Assembly: GCF_002112505.1 (NCBI RefSeq)
Contig: NZ_NEHW01000020.1
Location: forward strand, 20,773 to 84,772
Direction: 5' to 3'
Length of the DNA: 64,000 nt
DNA from: Pseudomonas sp. R28(2017)
GTDB lineage: Bacteria > Pseudomonadota > Gammaproteobacteria > Pseudomonadales > Pseudomonadaceae
The position numbers were made by a program, and so were the translations under genes. Numbering within the stretch: position 1 is the stretch's first letter; every line of letters starts with the position of its first letter. This document shows positions 38,738 through 47,335 of the stretch, one piece after another. The notes beneath the pieces are model-generated. The model was not told where the DNA came from and did no database searches. It worked only from the letters and a program-made list of their open reading frames with translations.

Positions 38738-38834
38738 ACTTTGCGAAACCTAATGAAATCAGGGGTTTGGCGGATTTCTGCGGCTGGCGGCGGGCTGGAA
38801 ATGTAGATTTTTCGTTACCGTACGCCTCGGGAAC

Positions 38835-38860
38835 TGTTACGCCAGAAAGGTTGGGTAACA
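38835..38860. promoter_or_regulatory. CbrB-type activator site upstream of crcZ
   Basis: TGTTAC (38835-38840), exactly 14 bases, then GTAACA (38855-38860): this is the palindrome described for CbrB. It is centred about 136 bp upstream of the predicted crcZ start, a normal enhancer distance for a sigma-54 promoter. Extra half sites are GTTAC at 38814 and TGTTAC at 38881. Confidence 0.85.
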
Positions 38861-38918
38861 GATTTGTGCGGGAACTGCTGTGTTACCTGAGGAAGGAAAT
38901 GTGGCCTTGCCGGCCTCT

Positions 38919-38994
38919 TCGCGGGCAAGCCCGCTCCCACAAGGACCGCACAGCTACTGAGCGTGTGGCAATCCTGTTGGGGCGGGCCCGCGAG
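38919..38994. repeat. REP unit plus degenerate partner after cbrB
   Basis: TCGCGGGCAAGCCCGCTCCC at 38919 is a full unit. The inverted partner around 38974-38994 (GGCGGGCCCGCGAG) lacks the central CTTG. It lies between cbrB and the crcZ control region. Confidence 0.75.
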
Positions 38995-39021
38995 TGGCCG
39001 CTTGGGCCGATGGAATATGAA

Positions 39022-40473
39022 TCAGTTGTCGCTGGTGGCGTTGCTCTTGCGCCGCGGGATGCCCAGGCGCTGGCGCCGTTCCCACAGGCACTTGCGGCTG
39101 ACACCCAGCTTGCGTGCCAACTCGGTCTCGGTCATGTGGTCCTGGTGCTCGAGCACGAAGTGCTGGAAGTAGTCCTCCAGCGACAGGTCCTCGGTCGGTT
39201 CGTGGCTGGCACTGTTGGCGCTGGCGCTGGCCGCTACCAGGGCGTTGTCGAGGATGTCATCTTCCTCGAGGTCGCTCAGCTCGATGTCGATGCCCAGCAT
39301 GTCGGCGGAAATTTCCGCGCTCTCGCTGAGGATCACCGCGCGCTCCACGGCGTTTTCCAGTTCGCGTACGTTACCCGGCCAGCTGTAATGACGAATGGCT
39401 TGCTCGGCCTCGGCCGAGAAGTGCAGGTCGTCACGGCCGATGCGTGCGCTCTGGCGGGCGAGGAAGGCATTGGCGATCTCGTTGACGTCACTGCCACGCT
39501 CGCGCAGGGCCGGCAACTTCAGGGCGATCACGTGCAGGCGGTAATAAAGGTCTTCGCGGAACTGCCCGGCCTTGGCCAGGTTCTTCAGGTCACGGTGGGT
39601 TGCGGCGATCAGGCGCACGTCGACTTTTTGCGACTGCACCGAACCGACCCGGCGGATCTCGCCTTCCTGCAGCACGCGCAGCAGGCGTGCCTGGGCTTCG
39701 AGCGGCAGTTCGCCGATTTCGTCGAGGAACAGGGTGCCGCCGTCGGCCGCTTCCACCAGGCCGGCACGGCCGGCGCTGGCACCGGTGAATGCACCTTTCT
39801 CGTGGCCGAACAGTTCCGATTCGATCAGGGTTTCCGGAATCGCCGCGCAGTTCACCGAGATCATCGGCGCCTTGGCGCGCCGCGACAGGTTGTGCAGGGC
39901 ACGGGCGACCAGCTCTTTACCGGTGCCCGACTCACCCTGGATCAGCACGTTGGAGTCGGTGGGCGCCACCTTGCGGATCTTGCTGTACATGTCCTGCATC
40001 GGCGGGCACGAACCGATGATGCCGATCTCGCCGTTGGCGGCCGCAGCACCCTTGTCGGCTGGCGCGGCCTTGCCGTTGGCCCGCGGCTCGGCGGCCGGGG
40101 CTGGCGCGGCGGCCGGGGCGTTCTGCCGGTCGCGCAGGATGCGCGCCACGGCCTGGAGCATTTCATCGTGGTCGAAGGGTTTGGCGATGTAGTCCACCGC
40201 GCCCATCTTCATCGAGTCCACCGCCGAGCGCAGGCTGGCGTAGCTGGTCATGATCAGCACCGGGGTGCCCTGGCCGAGCTTGATCAGCTCGGTGCCCGGG
40301 GCGCCTGGCAGGCGCAGGTCGCTGACGATCAGGTCGAAGGTGGCAATGCTGAAGCGTTCCTGGGCTTCCTGCACCGAGCCGGCTTCGCTGACTTGGTACT
40401 GGTTCCGTTCGAGCAGCCGACGCAGGGCCGAGCGGATGATGGTTTCGTCTTCGACGATCAGAATGTGCGGCAT
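39022..40473 (-). CDS. cbrB: Two-component response regulator CbrB (sigma-54 activator)
   Basis: A 483-residue NtrC-type regulator of carbon and nitrogen use; its main target is crcZ. The receiver domain has the phospho-acceptor Asp52 (LIVSDLRLP) and Lys98. An Ala/Pro linker leads to the AAA+ domain with Walker A GESGTGKE (about residue 180) and the sigma-54-contact GAFTGA loop (residues 228-233). Walker B is GGTLFLDEIGE, followed by the SWPGNVRELENAVER sensor. A Fis-type helix-turn-helix ends the protein (TETELARKLGVSRKCLWERRQRLGI). It starts 4 bp after cbrA, so the two are co-transcribed. Confidence 0.97.
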   Translation of the reverse strand: MPHILIVEDETIIRSALRRLLERNQYQVSEAGSVQEAQERFSIATFDLIVSDLRLPGAPGTELIKLGQGTPVLIMTSYASLRSAVDSMKMGAVDYIAKPFDHDEMLQAVARILRDRQNAPAAAPAPAAEPRANGKAAPADKGAAAANGEIGIIGSCPPMQDMYSKIRKVAPTDSNVLIQGESGTGKELVARALHNLSRRAKAPMISVNCAAIPETLIESELFGHEKGAFTGASAGRAGLVEAADGGTLFLDEIGELPLEAQARLLRVLQEGEIRRVGSVQSQKVDVRLIAATHRDLKNLAKAGQFREDLYYRLHVIALKLPALRERGSDVNEIANAFLARQSARIGRDDLHFSAEAEQAIRHYSWPGNVRELENAVERAVILSESAEISADMLGIDIELSDLEEDDILDNALVAASASANSASHEPTEDLSLEDYFQHFVLEHQDHMTETELARKLGVSRKCLWERRQRLGIPRRKSNATSDN

Positions 40474-40477
40474 TGAT

Positions 40478-43453
40478 TCAATTCTCTCGACGGTCTCGAA
40501 TTTCAGGGGACGTCGCTACGACATGCCGGGGCAGGGTCACGCGGATCCGGGTGCCACGTTGCCGTTCGATGTCGGCCGGGCTGTCGATGGTGATTTGCCC
40601 ATAATGCTCTTCCACGATGGAATAGACCAGAGCGAGCCCCAGTCCGGTTCCCTCGCCCGGGTCCTTGGTGGTGAAGAACGGTTCGAACAGGCGGTCCATG
40701 ATGTTCTTCGGGATTCCGCTGCCCTCGTCCTCGACGATCAGGTCGACGGTGTGCTCGCAGGCGGTGCTGCGCACACGCACGGCGCTGCCTGCAGGCGAGG
40801 CGTCGCGGGCGTTGGAGAGCAGGTTGATCAGCACCTGGGCGAGGCGCTGCGGATCCCCCTCGGCCCAGTGGTCCGGGTCGCAGAGGTTGAAGAACTGTAC
40901 TTCGAAATTGCGCCGGTTCAATGCCAGCAGACCGATGGCGTCCTGTGCCACTTCGGCCAGGCAGACCGGCTCTTCGCTGTTCTGATGGCTGCCGCCGGCG
41001 TGGGCGAAGCTCATCAGCGACTGGACGATGCGTGACACGCGCTTGGTCTGTTCGAGGATCTGGCTGGACAGCTCGATGATTTCGCCATCGCCTTCGCGCT
41101 CTTCGCGCAGGTTCTGCGCCAGGCAGGCAATGCCGGTGATCGGGTTGCCGATTTCATGGGCCACGCCAGCGGCCAGGCGGCCGATGCTGGCCAGGCGCTC
41201 GGAGTGCACCAGCTTGTCTTCCAGGGCCTGGGTTTCGGTCAGGTCTTCCACCAGCAGCACCAGGCCGCTGTTGCCCGGCGCCAGCGGTTCGTCGATGGCC
41301 GCCTTGTGCAGGTTCAGCCAGCGCGGCTGGCCATCCAGCGCCAGGCGCTGCTTGTGCAGGTGTTCGTCGGGCACGTTGATGAAGCCCTGCAACAGGCCAC
41401 GCCACGGTTCACTGATGGTCACCAGGCGTGAGCCGACCACGTGCTTGGCGGCGATGCCGGTCAGCTCTTCCATGGCCTTGTTCCACATCAGGATTTCCTG
41501 GTCCTTGGCCAGCGAGCAGACGCCCATGGGCAGCTCCTGCAGGGTCTGGCGGTGGTAGCGGCGCAGGGCGTCGAGCTCGGCGGCCAGGCCGGTGAGGCGC
41601 GAGTGGTAGTCTTCCAGGCGGCTTTCGATGAAGTGGATGTCCTCGGTGACGTAGTTCTCGTTACCGGACTTGTAGGGCAGGAAGGTCTCGACCATATCCT
41701 GAGCCACGCTCGGCCCCATCAGCCCGGAGAGGTTGGCCTCGATACGGTCGCGCAGGCGGCGCAAGGCATAGGGGCGGCGTTCGTCGAACGGCAGGTAGAG
41801 GTCGCGCAGGGCTTGTTCGACTTCCTTCTGCGCCGCCTTGGCGCCCAGCGGTTTGGCCAGCTGGGTGGCGAACTCCTGGGGCGAGGCGGCATGCAGCTCG
41901 CGCCGCTGCGGGCGGCGCACGTTGTCCACGGCGCAAGCTTCGGCGGCGCTGACTTCCTCGGTGCTGGCATTGGTGAACAGCGAAATCAGCGTGAACAGCA
42001 GGACGTTGGCCGCCAGCGAAGCGATGGCCGCCATGTGCCAACTGGTGTCGTCGAGCACATAGATCATGTCCAGCAGCGGAATGTAGAAGCCCTGCAGGTT
42101 GCCCAGCAGCGGCAGCAGCATGGTCACCAACCACACCAGGGTCCCTGCCAGCAGCCCGGCGATGAAGCCGCGGCGGTTGGCGGTCGGCCAGTAGAGTACC
42201 GACAGCACGCCAGGCAGGAACTGCAAGGTGGCGACGAAGGCCACGATACCCAGGTTGGCCAGGCTCTGGTGGTTGTTCTGGGTCAGGTAGAACACGAAGC
42301 CGGCCGTGATGATGGCGACGATCAGTGCCCGCCGGGTCCATTTCAACCAGCGGTAGATGTTGCCTTCGGCCGGTGGTTGGTACAGCGGCAGCACCAGGTG
42401 GTTGAGGGCCATGCCCGACAATGCAAGGGTGGTGACGATGATCAGCCCGCTGGCGGACGCCAGCCCGCCCACGTAGGCCAGCAAGGCCAGTGCCTGGTTG
42501 TTGGCGGCGATCCCCAGGCCCAGGGTGAAGTATTCCGGGTTGGTACTGGCGCCCAGGCGCAGGCCGGCCCACAGCACCAGCGGCACGGCCAGGCTCATCA
42601 GCAGCAGGAACAGCGGCAGGCCCCAGCTGGCGCTGACCAGCGAGCGCGGGTTGAGGTTTTCGGTGAAGGCCATGTGGTACATGTGCGGCATGACGATGGC
42701 CGAGGCGAAGAACACCAGCAGCAGGGTGCGCCATGGGCCTTCCTGCAGCGGTGTGTGCAGCGCCGCCAGGGCGGTCTGGTTCTGCAGCAGCCACACCTCC
42801 AGCTGGTGCGGGCCGCCGAACACGCCATACAGCGCATACAGGCCGATGCCGCCCAGGGCCAGCAGCTTGATCACCGATTCGAAGGCGATGGCGAACACCA
42901 GGCCTTCATGTTTCTCGCGGGTGGCGATATGGCGCGAGCCGAAGAAGATGGTGAACAGGATGATCAGCGTACAGAAGGCAAAGGCCACCCGTGCCTTGAC
43001 CGGCTCGCCGGTGAGGATGCTGATCGAATCGGCCACCGCCTGGATCTGCAGGGCCAGCAACGGCAGCACGCCGATCAGCATGATGAGCGTGGTCAGCGCG
43101 CCGGCCCAGGTGCTGCGAAAGCGGAACGCCAGCAGGTCGGCCAGCGACGACAGCTGGTAGGTGCGGGTGATCTTGAGGATCGGATACAGCAGCACCGGCG
43201 CCAGCAGGAACGCACCGGAAACCCCCAGGTAGCAGGCGAGGAAGCCGTAGCCATATTGATAGGCCAGGCCCACCGAGCCATAGAAGGCCCAGGCACTGGC
43301 GTAGACGCCCAGCGACAGGGTGTAGGTCAGCGGGTGGCGAATGATCGAACGCGGGATCAGCCCGCGCTCGCTGATCCAGGCCACGCCGAACAGCACCATG
43401 AGGTACGCGGCGCTGATCAGGATCATCTGGGTCAGGCTAAAGCTCATCGGCAT
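40478..43453 (-). CDS. cbrA: Sensor histidine kinase CbrA with SLC5-type transporter domain
   Basis: A roughly 991-residue membrane sensor kinase. The first half (about residues 1-470) is a sodium/solute-symporter-like domain of about 13 membrane helices, related to PutP-type transporters. A STAC-type/linker region, a PAS domain (about 620-740) and the kinase core follow. The phospho-acceptor is His766 in AHEIGNPITG, with N box NLLSNARDA and G boxes DEGSGIP and GEGTGLGLAL. Two ATGs (43453, 43447) overlap the end of cbrX, so cbrX and cbrA are probably translationally coupled. Which solute it senses or carries cannot be read from sequence; histidine transport has been reported for the family. 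Confidence 0.96.
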   Translation of the reverse strand: MPMSFSLTQMILISAAYLMVLFGVAWISERGLIPRSIIRHPLTYTLSLGVYASAWAFYGSVGLAYQYGYGFLACYLGVSGAFLLAPVLLYPILKITRTYQLSSLADLLAFRFRSTWAGALTTLIMLIGVLPLLALQIQAVADSISILTGEPVKARVAFAFCTLIILFTIFFGSRHIATREKHEGLVFAIAFESVIKLLALGGIGLYALYGVFGGPHQLEVWLLQNQTALAALHTPLQEGPWRTLLLVFFASAIVMPHMYHMAFTENLNPRSLVSASWGLPLFLLLMSLAVPLVLWAGLRLGASTNPEYFTLGLGIAANNQALALLAYVGGLASASGLIIVTTLALSGMALNHLVLPLYQPPAEGNIYRWLKWTRRALIVAIITAGFVFYLTQNNHQSLANLGIVAFVATLQFLPGVLSVLYWPTANRRGFIAGLLAGTLVWLVTMLLPLLGNLQGFYIPLLDMIYVLDDTSWHMAAIASLAANVLLFTLISLFTNASTEEVSAAEACAVDNVRRPQRRELHAASPQEFATQLAKPLGAKAAQKEVEQALRDLYLPFDERRPYALRRLRDRIEANLSGLMGPSVAQDMVETFLPYKSGNENYVTEDIHFIESRLEDYHSRLTGLAAELDALRRYHRQTLQELPMGVCSLAKDQEILMWNKAMEELTGIAAKHVVGSRLVTISEPWRGLLQGFINVPDEHLHKQRLALDGQPRWLNLHKAAIDEPLAPGNSGLVLLVEDLTETQALEDKLVHSERLASIGRLAAGVAHEIGNPITGIACLAQNLREEREGDGEIIELSSQILEQTKRVSRIVQSLMSFAHAGGSHQNSEEPVCLAEVAQDAIGLLALNRRNFEVQFFNLCDPDHWAEGDPQRLAQVLINLLSNARDASPAGSAVRVRSTACEHTVDLIVEDEGSGIPKNIMDRLFEPFFTTKDPGEGTGLGLALVYSIVEEHYGQITIDSPADIERQRGTRIRVTLPRHVVATSPEIRDRREN

Positions 43454-43613
43454 CTCGTTGGCTCTGCAGGATGAAGGTGACGACGATCAGGATCAGCCAG
43501 AGCAGGTAAGGGCGGTACCAGGCACCGGTCGGTTCGATCCACCAGTCCATGATGGCCGGGGAGAACAGGTAGATCCCCACGACCAGAAGCAGGACCAAAC
43601 GATAGATGTACAT
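43437..43613 (-). CDS. cbrX: Small membrane protein CbrX, overlapping cbrA
   Basis: A 58-residue protein beginning MYIYRLVLLLVVGIYLFSPA and ending ILQSQRDADEL. It has two hydrophobic segments (about residues 5-22 and 36-50) around WWIEPTGAWYRP, so it is a two-helix inner-membrane peptide. Its stop lies 10-16 bases inside the cbrA reading frame, making cbrA translation dependent on ribosomes finishing cbrX. A small gene called cbrX is known at this place in P. putida. It resembles the short companion proteins of SLC5-type symporters, which fits CbrA's transporter half; that link is inference. Confidence 0.85.
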   Translation of the reverse strand: MYIYRLVLLLVVGIYLFSPAIMDWWIEPTGAWYRPYLLWLILIVVTFILQSQRDADEL

Positions 43614-43760
43614 GCTGGCCTCGATGGTTGGGCGCTGCGGGCTTGGACTTATTATTGGCGCAATTGACTGTGGCGATGCTAGCGGTAATCGATAGGGTTC
43701 GCCAAGAGTTTGAATTTATTGGTCTTTTGTTTTTGAGGGTAGGTTGCCTGTTCCGGCCCA

Positions 43761-43824
43761 TTCGCGGGCAAGCCCGCTCCCACAGAAACGGTGCTGACCC
43801 TGTGGGAGCGGGCTTGCCCGCGAG
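43761..43824. repeat. Inverted pair of REP units between gluQ and cbrX
   Basis: TTCGCGGGCAAGCCCGCTCC (43761) and its exact inverse GGAGCGGGCTTGCCCGCGA (43805) are separated by about 20 bp. They lie just past the gluQ stop. The rest of the 226-bp gap is AT-richer and must hold the cbrX-cbrA-cbrB promoter; an AATAATAA (CA-type) motif lies at 43656-43649 on the - strand. Confidence 0.88.
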
Positions 43825-43839
43825 GAGGCCGGACCTGCG

Positions 43840-44727
43840 TTAGTGCAAATCCGCCTCTGGCACCGTCGCCTGCCGGGCAATAGCTTCTGGTCGCCACTGC
43901 TCGCGTGCCACCGCCAGCACTTCGGCGGGCGTTGCCAGCAGCAGTTCGGCATCGGTGTCCTGCCCCAATGCCCGCAGCGCACGCAGCAGCAAAGGTGTTG
44001 CCTGTTCCGCCTGCAACGGCGGCGAGCGATAGGATTTACCCAGCTTGTGGCCATCAGGCTGCACGATCAGTGGAATATGCAGGTAGCGCGGTTGTGAAAA
44101 GCCCAGCAACTCCTGCAGGTACAGCTGGCGCGGCGTATTGTCGAGCAGGTCGGCCCCGCGCACGATGTCGGTAACACCCTGCCAGGCATCATCCAGCACC
44201 ACCGCCAGTTGATAGGCATACAGCCCGTCACGCCGCTGGATGACAAAATCCCCGACCTCACGCCCCAGGTGCTGCTGGAACTCACCCTGCACCCGGTCGG
44301 TAAAGCGGTAGATCAGCTCAGGCACCCGCAGCCGGATCGCTGCGCCTTCCCGGGCATGCCCCGCGTTACGGCAGAACCCTGGGTAGATGCCGTTGTGGCC
44401 CTCCAGCTGCTTGCGCGAACAGGTGCAGGCGTAGGCCAGGCCCATGTTGAACAGGCGGTCGACCACCGCGGCGTAGGCGTCGTGGCGTTGGCTCTGGTAC
44501 ACCACTTCACCGTCCCACTCCAGGCCGTAGCGCTCGAGGGTCTGCAGAATAGCGTCGCGGGCCCCGGGCATTTCCCGGGGCGGGTCGGTGTCTTCCATGC
44601 GCAGCAGCCAGCGGCCGCCAACAGCGCGGGCGTCGAGCCAGGAGGCGAGGGCGGCGACCAGTGAGCCGAAATGCAGGAAGCCGCTCGGGGTGGGGGCGAA
44701 GCGTCCGATGTAGCGGGAGTCTTTCAT
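43840..44727 (-). CDS. gluQ: Glutamyl-Q tRNA(Asp) synthetase
   Basis: A 295-residue paralogue of the catalytic half of glutamyl-tRNA synthetase that attaches Glu to queuosine in tRNA-Asp. It shows the class I HIGH-type motif RFAPTPSGFLHFGSL (about residues 7-21), the MEDTDPPR block, the zinc-binding CTCSRKQL and the KLGKSYR (KMSKS-like) loop. The anticodon-binding domain is absent, as expected. ATG 44727 (MKDSRYIGRF) is the family start. It lies downstream of dksA, the usual dksA-gluQ pair, with a terminator in between. Confidence 0.95.
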   Translation of the reverse strand: MKDSRYIGRFAPTPSGFLHFGSLVAALASWLDARAVGGRWLLRMEDTDPPREMPGARDAILQTLERYGLEWDGEVVYQSQRHDAYAAVVDRLFNMGLAYACTCSRKQLEGHNGIYPGFCRNAGHAREGAAIRLRVPELIYRFTDRVQGEFQQHLGREVGDFVIQRRDGLYAYQLAVVLDDAWQGVTDIVRGADLLDNTPRQLYLQELLGFSQPRYLHIPLIVQPDGHKLGKSYRSPPLQAEQATPLLLRALRALGQDTDAELLLATPAEVLAVAREQWRPEAIARQATVPEADLH

Positions 44728-44751
44728 GGCATTGCCGGGCATATAAATGAA

Positions 44752-44780
44752 AACGGGGCGCAAGATGCGCCCCGTTCGGA
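44752..44780 (-). terminator. Terminator between dksA and gluQ
   Basis: On the - strand AACGGGGCGC-ATCTT-GCGCCCCGTT is followed by TTCATTT, a 10-bp perfect stem 16 bp after dksA. Some read-through into gluQ is likely, as reported for this gene pair in E. coli. Confidence 0.85.
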
Positions 44781-44791
44781 TGGGAGAAGGG

Positions 44792-45238
44792 TCAGCCTTT
44801 GCCGACGGTCTTTTCCTTTTTCTCCGAGATTTCCTTGCAGTCGAAGCACAGGTCGGCGGTTGGGCGGGCTTCCAGACGGCGCAGGCCGATCTCGATGCCG
44901 CAGGAATCGCACCAGCCGTACTCGTTGTCCTGGATCTTCTGCAGGGTCTTGTCGATCTTCTTGATCAACTTGCGCTCGCGATCGCGGTTGCGCAGCTCCA
45001 GGGCAAATTCTTCTTCCTGGCTGGCGCGGTCGGCCGGGTCCGGGAAGTTCGCAGCTTCGTCCTTCATGTGGTCTACGGTGCGGTCGACACTCTGCATGAG
45101 CTCGCCCTTCCAAGCATTGAGAAGCTTGGTGAAGTGCTTCTTCATGGGCTCGCCCATGTACTCTTCGCCCTTGGTCTCTTTATAGGGCTCGACACCGTAC
45201 ATGGTCTGACCGGTTTTTTGCTTTTCTACGGTGGACAT
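44792..45238 (-). CDS. dksA: RNA polymerase-binding transcription factor DksA
   Basis: A 148-residue cofactor of ppGpp that acts through the RNA polymerase secondary channel to repress rRNA promoters and activate amino-acid genes. A long coiled coil (about residues 35-105) carries the acidic tip DPADRASQEEEFALELRNRDRERKL region with the DxxDxA motif. The C-terminal four-cysteine zinc finger is CDSCG...CFDCK. ATG 45238 (MSTVEKQKTGQTMYGVEPY) is chosen over a longer frame by family length. The 210-bp gap to the divergent aminotransferase holds both promoters, but I could not place them. Confidence 0.97.
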   Translation of the reverse strand: MSTVEKQKTGQTMYGVEPYKETKGEEYMGEPMKKHFTKLLNAWKGELMQSVDRTVDHMKDEAANFPDPADRASQEEEFALELRNRDRERKLIKKIDKTLQKIQDNEYGWCDSCGIEIGLRRLEARPTADLCFDCKEISEKKEKTVGKG

Positions 45239-45448
45239 GAATAGACCGCCTCTCACTCATCTGATCCAATGCGCAGGCTGCTCCATCTCCGGCACCCGCC
45301 GGCCCTGCGACTGCGAGCCGCCGAACTTACCAGATAGATCGGGGGTGCGCTACCCCGCCCGACCCTAGCAGTTGACAGCGGTACGCGCCTCACGTTCGCT
45401 GCCGTGCAAAGGTAGAATCCACAGTTTAGACCCAATTGAGAGAAGGTC

Positions 45449-46621
45449 ATGGCCCACCCCTACAGTGCGCGCAGCCGCGCCATCGAACCCTTCCACGTCA
45501 TGGCGTTGCTGGCGCGGGCCAACGAGCTGCAAGCAGCTGGTCATGATGTGATCCACCTGGAAATCGGCGAGCCGGACTTCACCACCGCTGCACCGATCGT
45601 CGCTGCCGGCCAGGCCGCATTGGCCGCCGGGCATACCCGCTATACCGCCGCCCGCGGGCTGCCAGCGCTGCGTGAGGCCATCGCCGGCTTCTATGGCCAG
45701 CGCTACGGCCTGCACGTCGACCCAGAACGGATTCTTGTCACCCCGGGCGGTTCAGGCGCGCTGCTGCTGGCCAGCAGCCTGCTGGTCGACCCCGGCAAGC
45801 ACTGGCTGCTGGCCGACCCGGGTTATCCGTGCAACCGCCATTTCCTGCGCCTGGTGGAAGGCGGCGCGCAGTTGGTGCCGGTGGGGCCGGAGGTCAACTA
45901 CCAGCTCACCGCCGACCTGGTCGAGCGTTACTGGGACAAGGACAGCGTCGGCGCCCTGGTCGCCTCGCCCGCCAACCCGACGGGCACCGTACTGGGCCGC
46001 GATGAGCTGGCCAGCTTGTCCAAGGCCACCCGTGAGCGCCATGGCCACCTGGTGGTGGACGAGATCTACCACGGCCTGACCTACGGCATGGATGCGCCGA
46101 GTGTGCTGGAAGTCGACGACTCGGCCTTTGTCCTTAATAGTTTTTCCAAGTATTTCGGCATGACCGGCTGGCGGCTCGGTTGGCTGGTGGCACCGCCCAA
46201 TGCCGTGGCCGACCTGGAGAAGCTTGCGCAAAACCTCTACATCAGTGCACCGAGCATGGCCCAGCATGCGGCACTGGCCTGCTTCCAGCCGGAAACGCTG
46301 GCAATTTTCGAAGAGCGCCGTGCCGAATTCGCCCGCCGTCGCGACTATTTGTTGCCGGCCCTGCGTGAATTGGGCTTCCGTATCGCCGTCGAACCGCAGG
46401 GCGCGTTCTACCTGTATGCCGATATCAGTGCGTTCGGTGGCGATGCCTTCGCCTTCTGCCAGCATTTCCTTGAAACCGAGCACCTGGCCTTCACCCCGGG
46501 CCTGGACTTCGGCCGCCACCTGGCCGGCCACCATGTGCGGTTTGCCTACACCCAGAGCCTGCCGCGCCTGGAACAGGCGGTCGAACGCATCGCCCGCGGG
46601 CTGCGCAGCTGGCAGGGGTAA
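45449..46621 (+). CDS. PLP-dependent class I aminotransferase
   Basis: A 390-residue fold-type I aminotransferase of the aspartate-transaminase superfamily. Features: HLEIGEPDF (substrate loop, about residue 36), PGGSGALLLAS (PLP phosphate region), SPANPTGTVLG with the PLP-ring Asn, VDEIYHGLTYG with the PLP-pyridine Asp, and SFSKYFGMTGWRLGW with the Schiff-base Lys (about residue 234). The C-terminal Arg for the substrate carboxylate is in HHVRFAYTQS. The amino donor is unknown; alanine, aspartate or branched-chain acids are possible. sfsA starts 3 bp after its stop. Confidence 0.93.
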   Translation: MAHPYSARSRAIEPFHVMALLARANELQAAGHDVIHLEIGEPDFTTAAPIVAAGQAALAAGHTRYTAARGLPALREAIAGFYGQRYGLHVDPERILVTPGGSGALLLASSLLVDPGKHWLLADPGYPCNRHFLRLVEGGAQLVPVGPEVNYQLTADLVERYWDKDSVGALVASPANPTGTVLGRDELASLSKATRERHGHLVVDEIYHGLTYGMDAPSVLEVDDSAFVLNSFSKYFGMTGWRLGWLVAPPNAVADLEKLAQNLYISAPSMAQHAALACFQPETLAIFEERRAEFARRRDYLLPALRELGFRIAVEPQGAFYLYADISAFGGDAFAFCQHFLETEHLAFTPGLDFGRHLAGHHVRFAYTQSLPRLEQAVERIARGLRSWQG

Positions 46622-46624
46622 CGG

Positions 46625-47335
46625 GTGTTCTTTCCTCAACTCGAACAAGGGCGTCTGCTGCGCCGCTACAAGCGCTTTCTGGCCGATATCGAGCTGGCCA
46701 GTGGCGAGCAACTGACCATCCATTGCCCGAACACCGGCTCCATGCTCAATTGCATGGGCGAGGGCGGACAGGTGTGGTTCAGCCGCTCCAACGACCCCAA
46801 GCGCAAGCTGCCAGGTACCTGGGAAATCAGCGAAACGCCCCAGGGGCGGCTGGCCTGCATCAATACCGGGCGTGCCAATGCGTTGGTTGAAGAGGCTCTG
46901 AGCGCCGGGGTGATCCGTGAACTGGCAGGCTTCACCGCGCTGAAACGTGAAGTCGCCTATGGCGAGGAACGCAGCCGGGTGGATTTCCGCCTGGACTTCG
47001 CCGACGGGCCAGCCTACGTCGAGGTCAAGAGCGTGACCCTGGGTTATCCGGATACGGCCGTGGCAGCATTCCCCGATGCCGTGACCCAGCGTGGTGCCAA
47101 GCACCTGCGCGAGCTGGCGGCGTTGGCCCGCCAGGGCATTCGTGCGGTGCAACTGTACTGTGTGAACCTTACCGGTATCGAGGCCGTGCGCCCCGCCGAG
47201 GAGATCGATTTTGCCTATGCCAGCGCCTTGCGCGCTGCGGTGGCGGACGGGGTCGAGGTGCTGGCCTACGGTGTGCGCCTGGATAACGAGCAAATCGTCA
47301 TCGACCGCGCGCTGCCGGTGCTGCTCAACCCGTGA
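46625..47335 (+). CDS. sfsA: Sugar fermentation stimulation protein A homologue
   Basis: A 236-residue protein of the SfsA family, once described as a regulator of maltose use and carrying a nuclease-like fold. Conserved stretches are GRLLRRYKRFLADIEL, HCPNTGSMLNC, SNDPKRKLPGTW, and the VDFRLDF...AYVEVKSVTL core. GTG 46625 is used (MFFPQLEQG). It is tightly linked to the aminotransferase and its last 11 bases overlap the convergent Rieske gene. The biochemical role remains unclear. Confidence 0.93.
   Translation: MFFPQLEQGRLLRRYKRFLADIELASGEQLTIHCPNTGSMLNCMGEGGQVWFSRSNDPKRKLPGTWEISETPQGRLACINTGRANALVEEALSAGVIRELAGFTALKREVAYGEERSRVDFRLDFADGPAYVEVKSVTLGYPDTAVAAFPDAVTQRGAKHLRELAALARQGIRAVQLYCVNLTGIEAVRPAEEIDFAYASALRAAVADGVEVLAYGVRLDNEQIVIDRALPVLLNP

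Noticed and set aside
45372..45418. TTGACA and TAGAAT between dksA and the aminotransferase gene
   Set aside because: The hexamers are 35 bp apart, far too distant to form one promoter.
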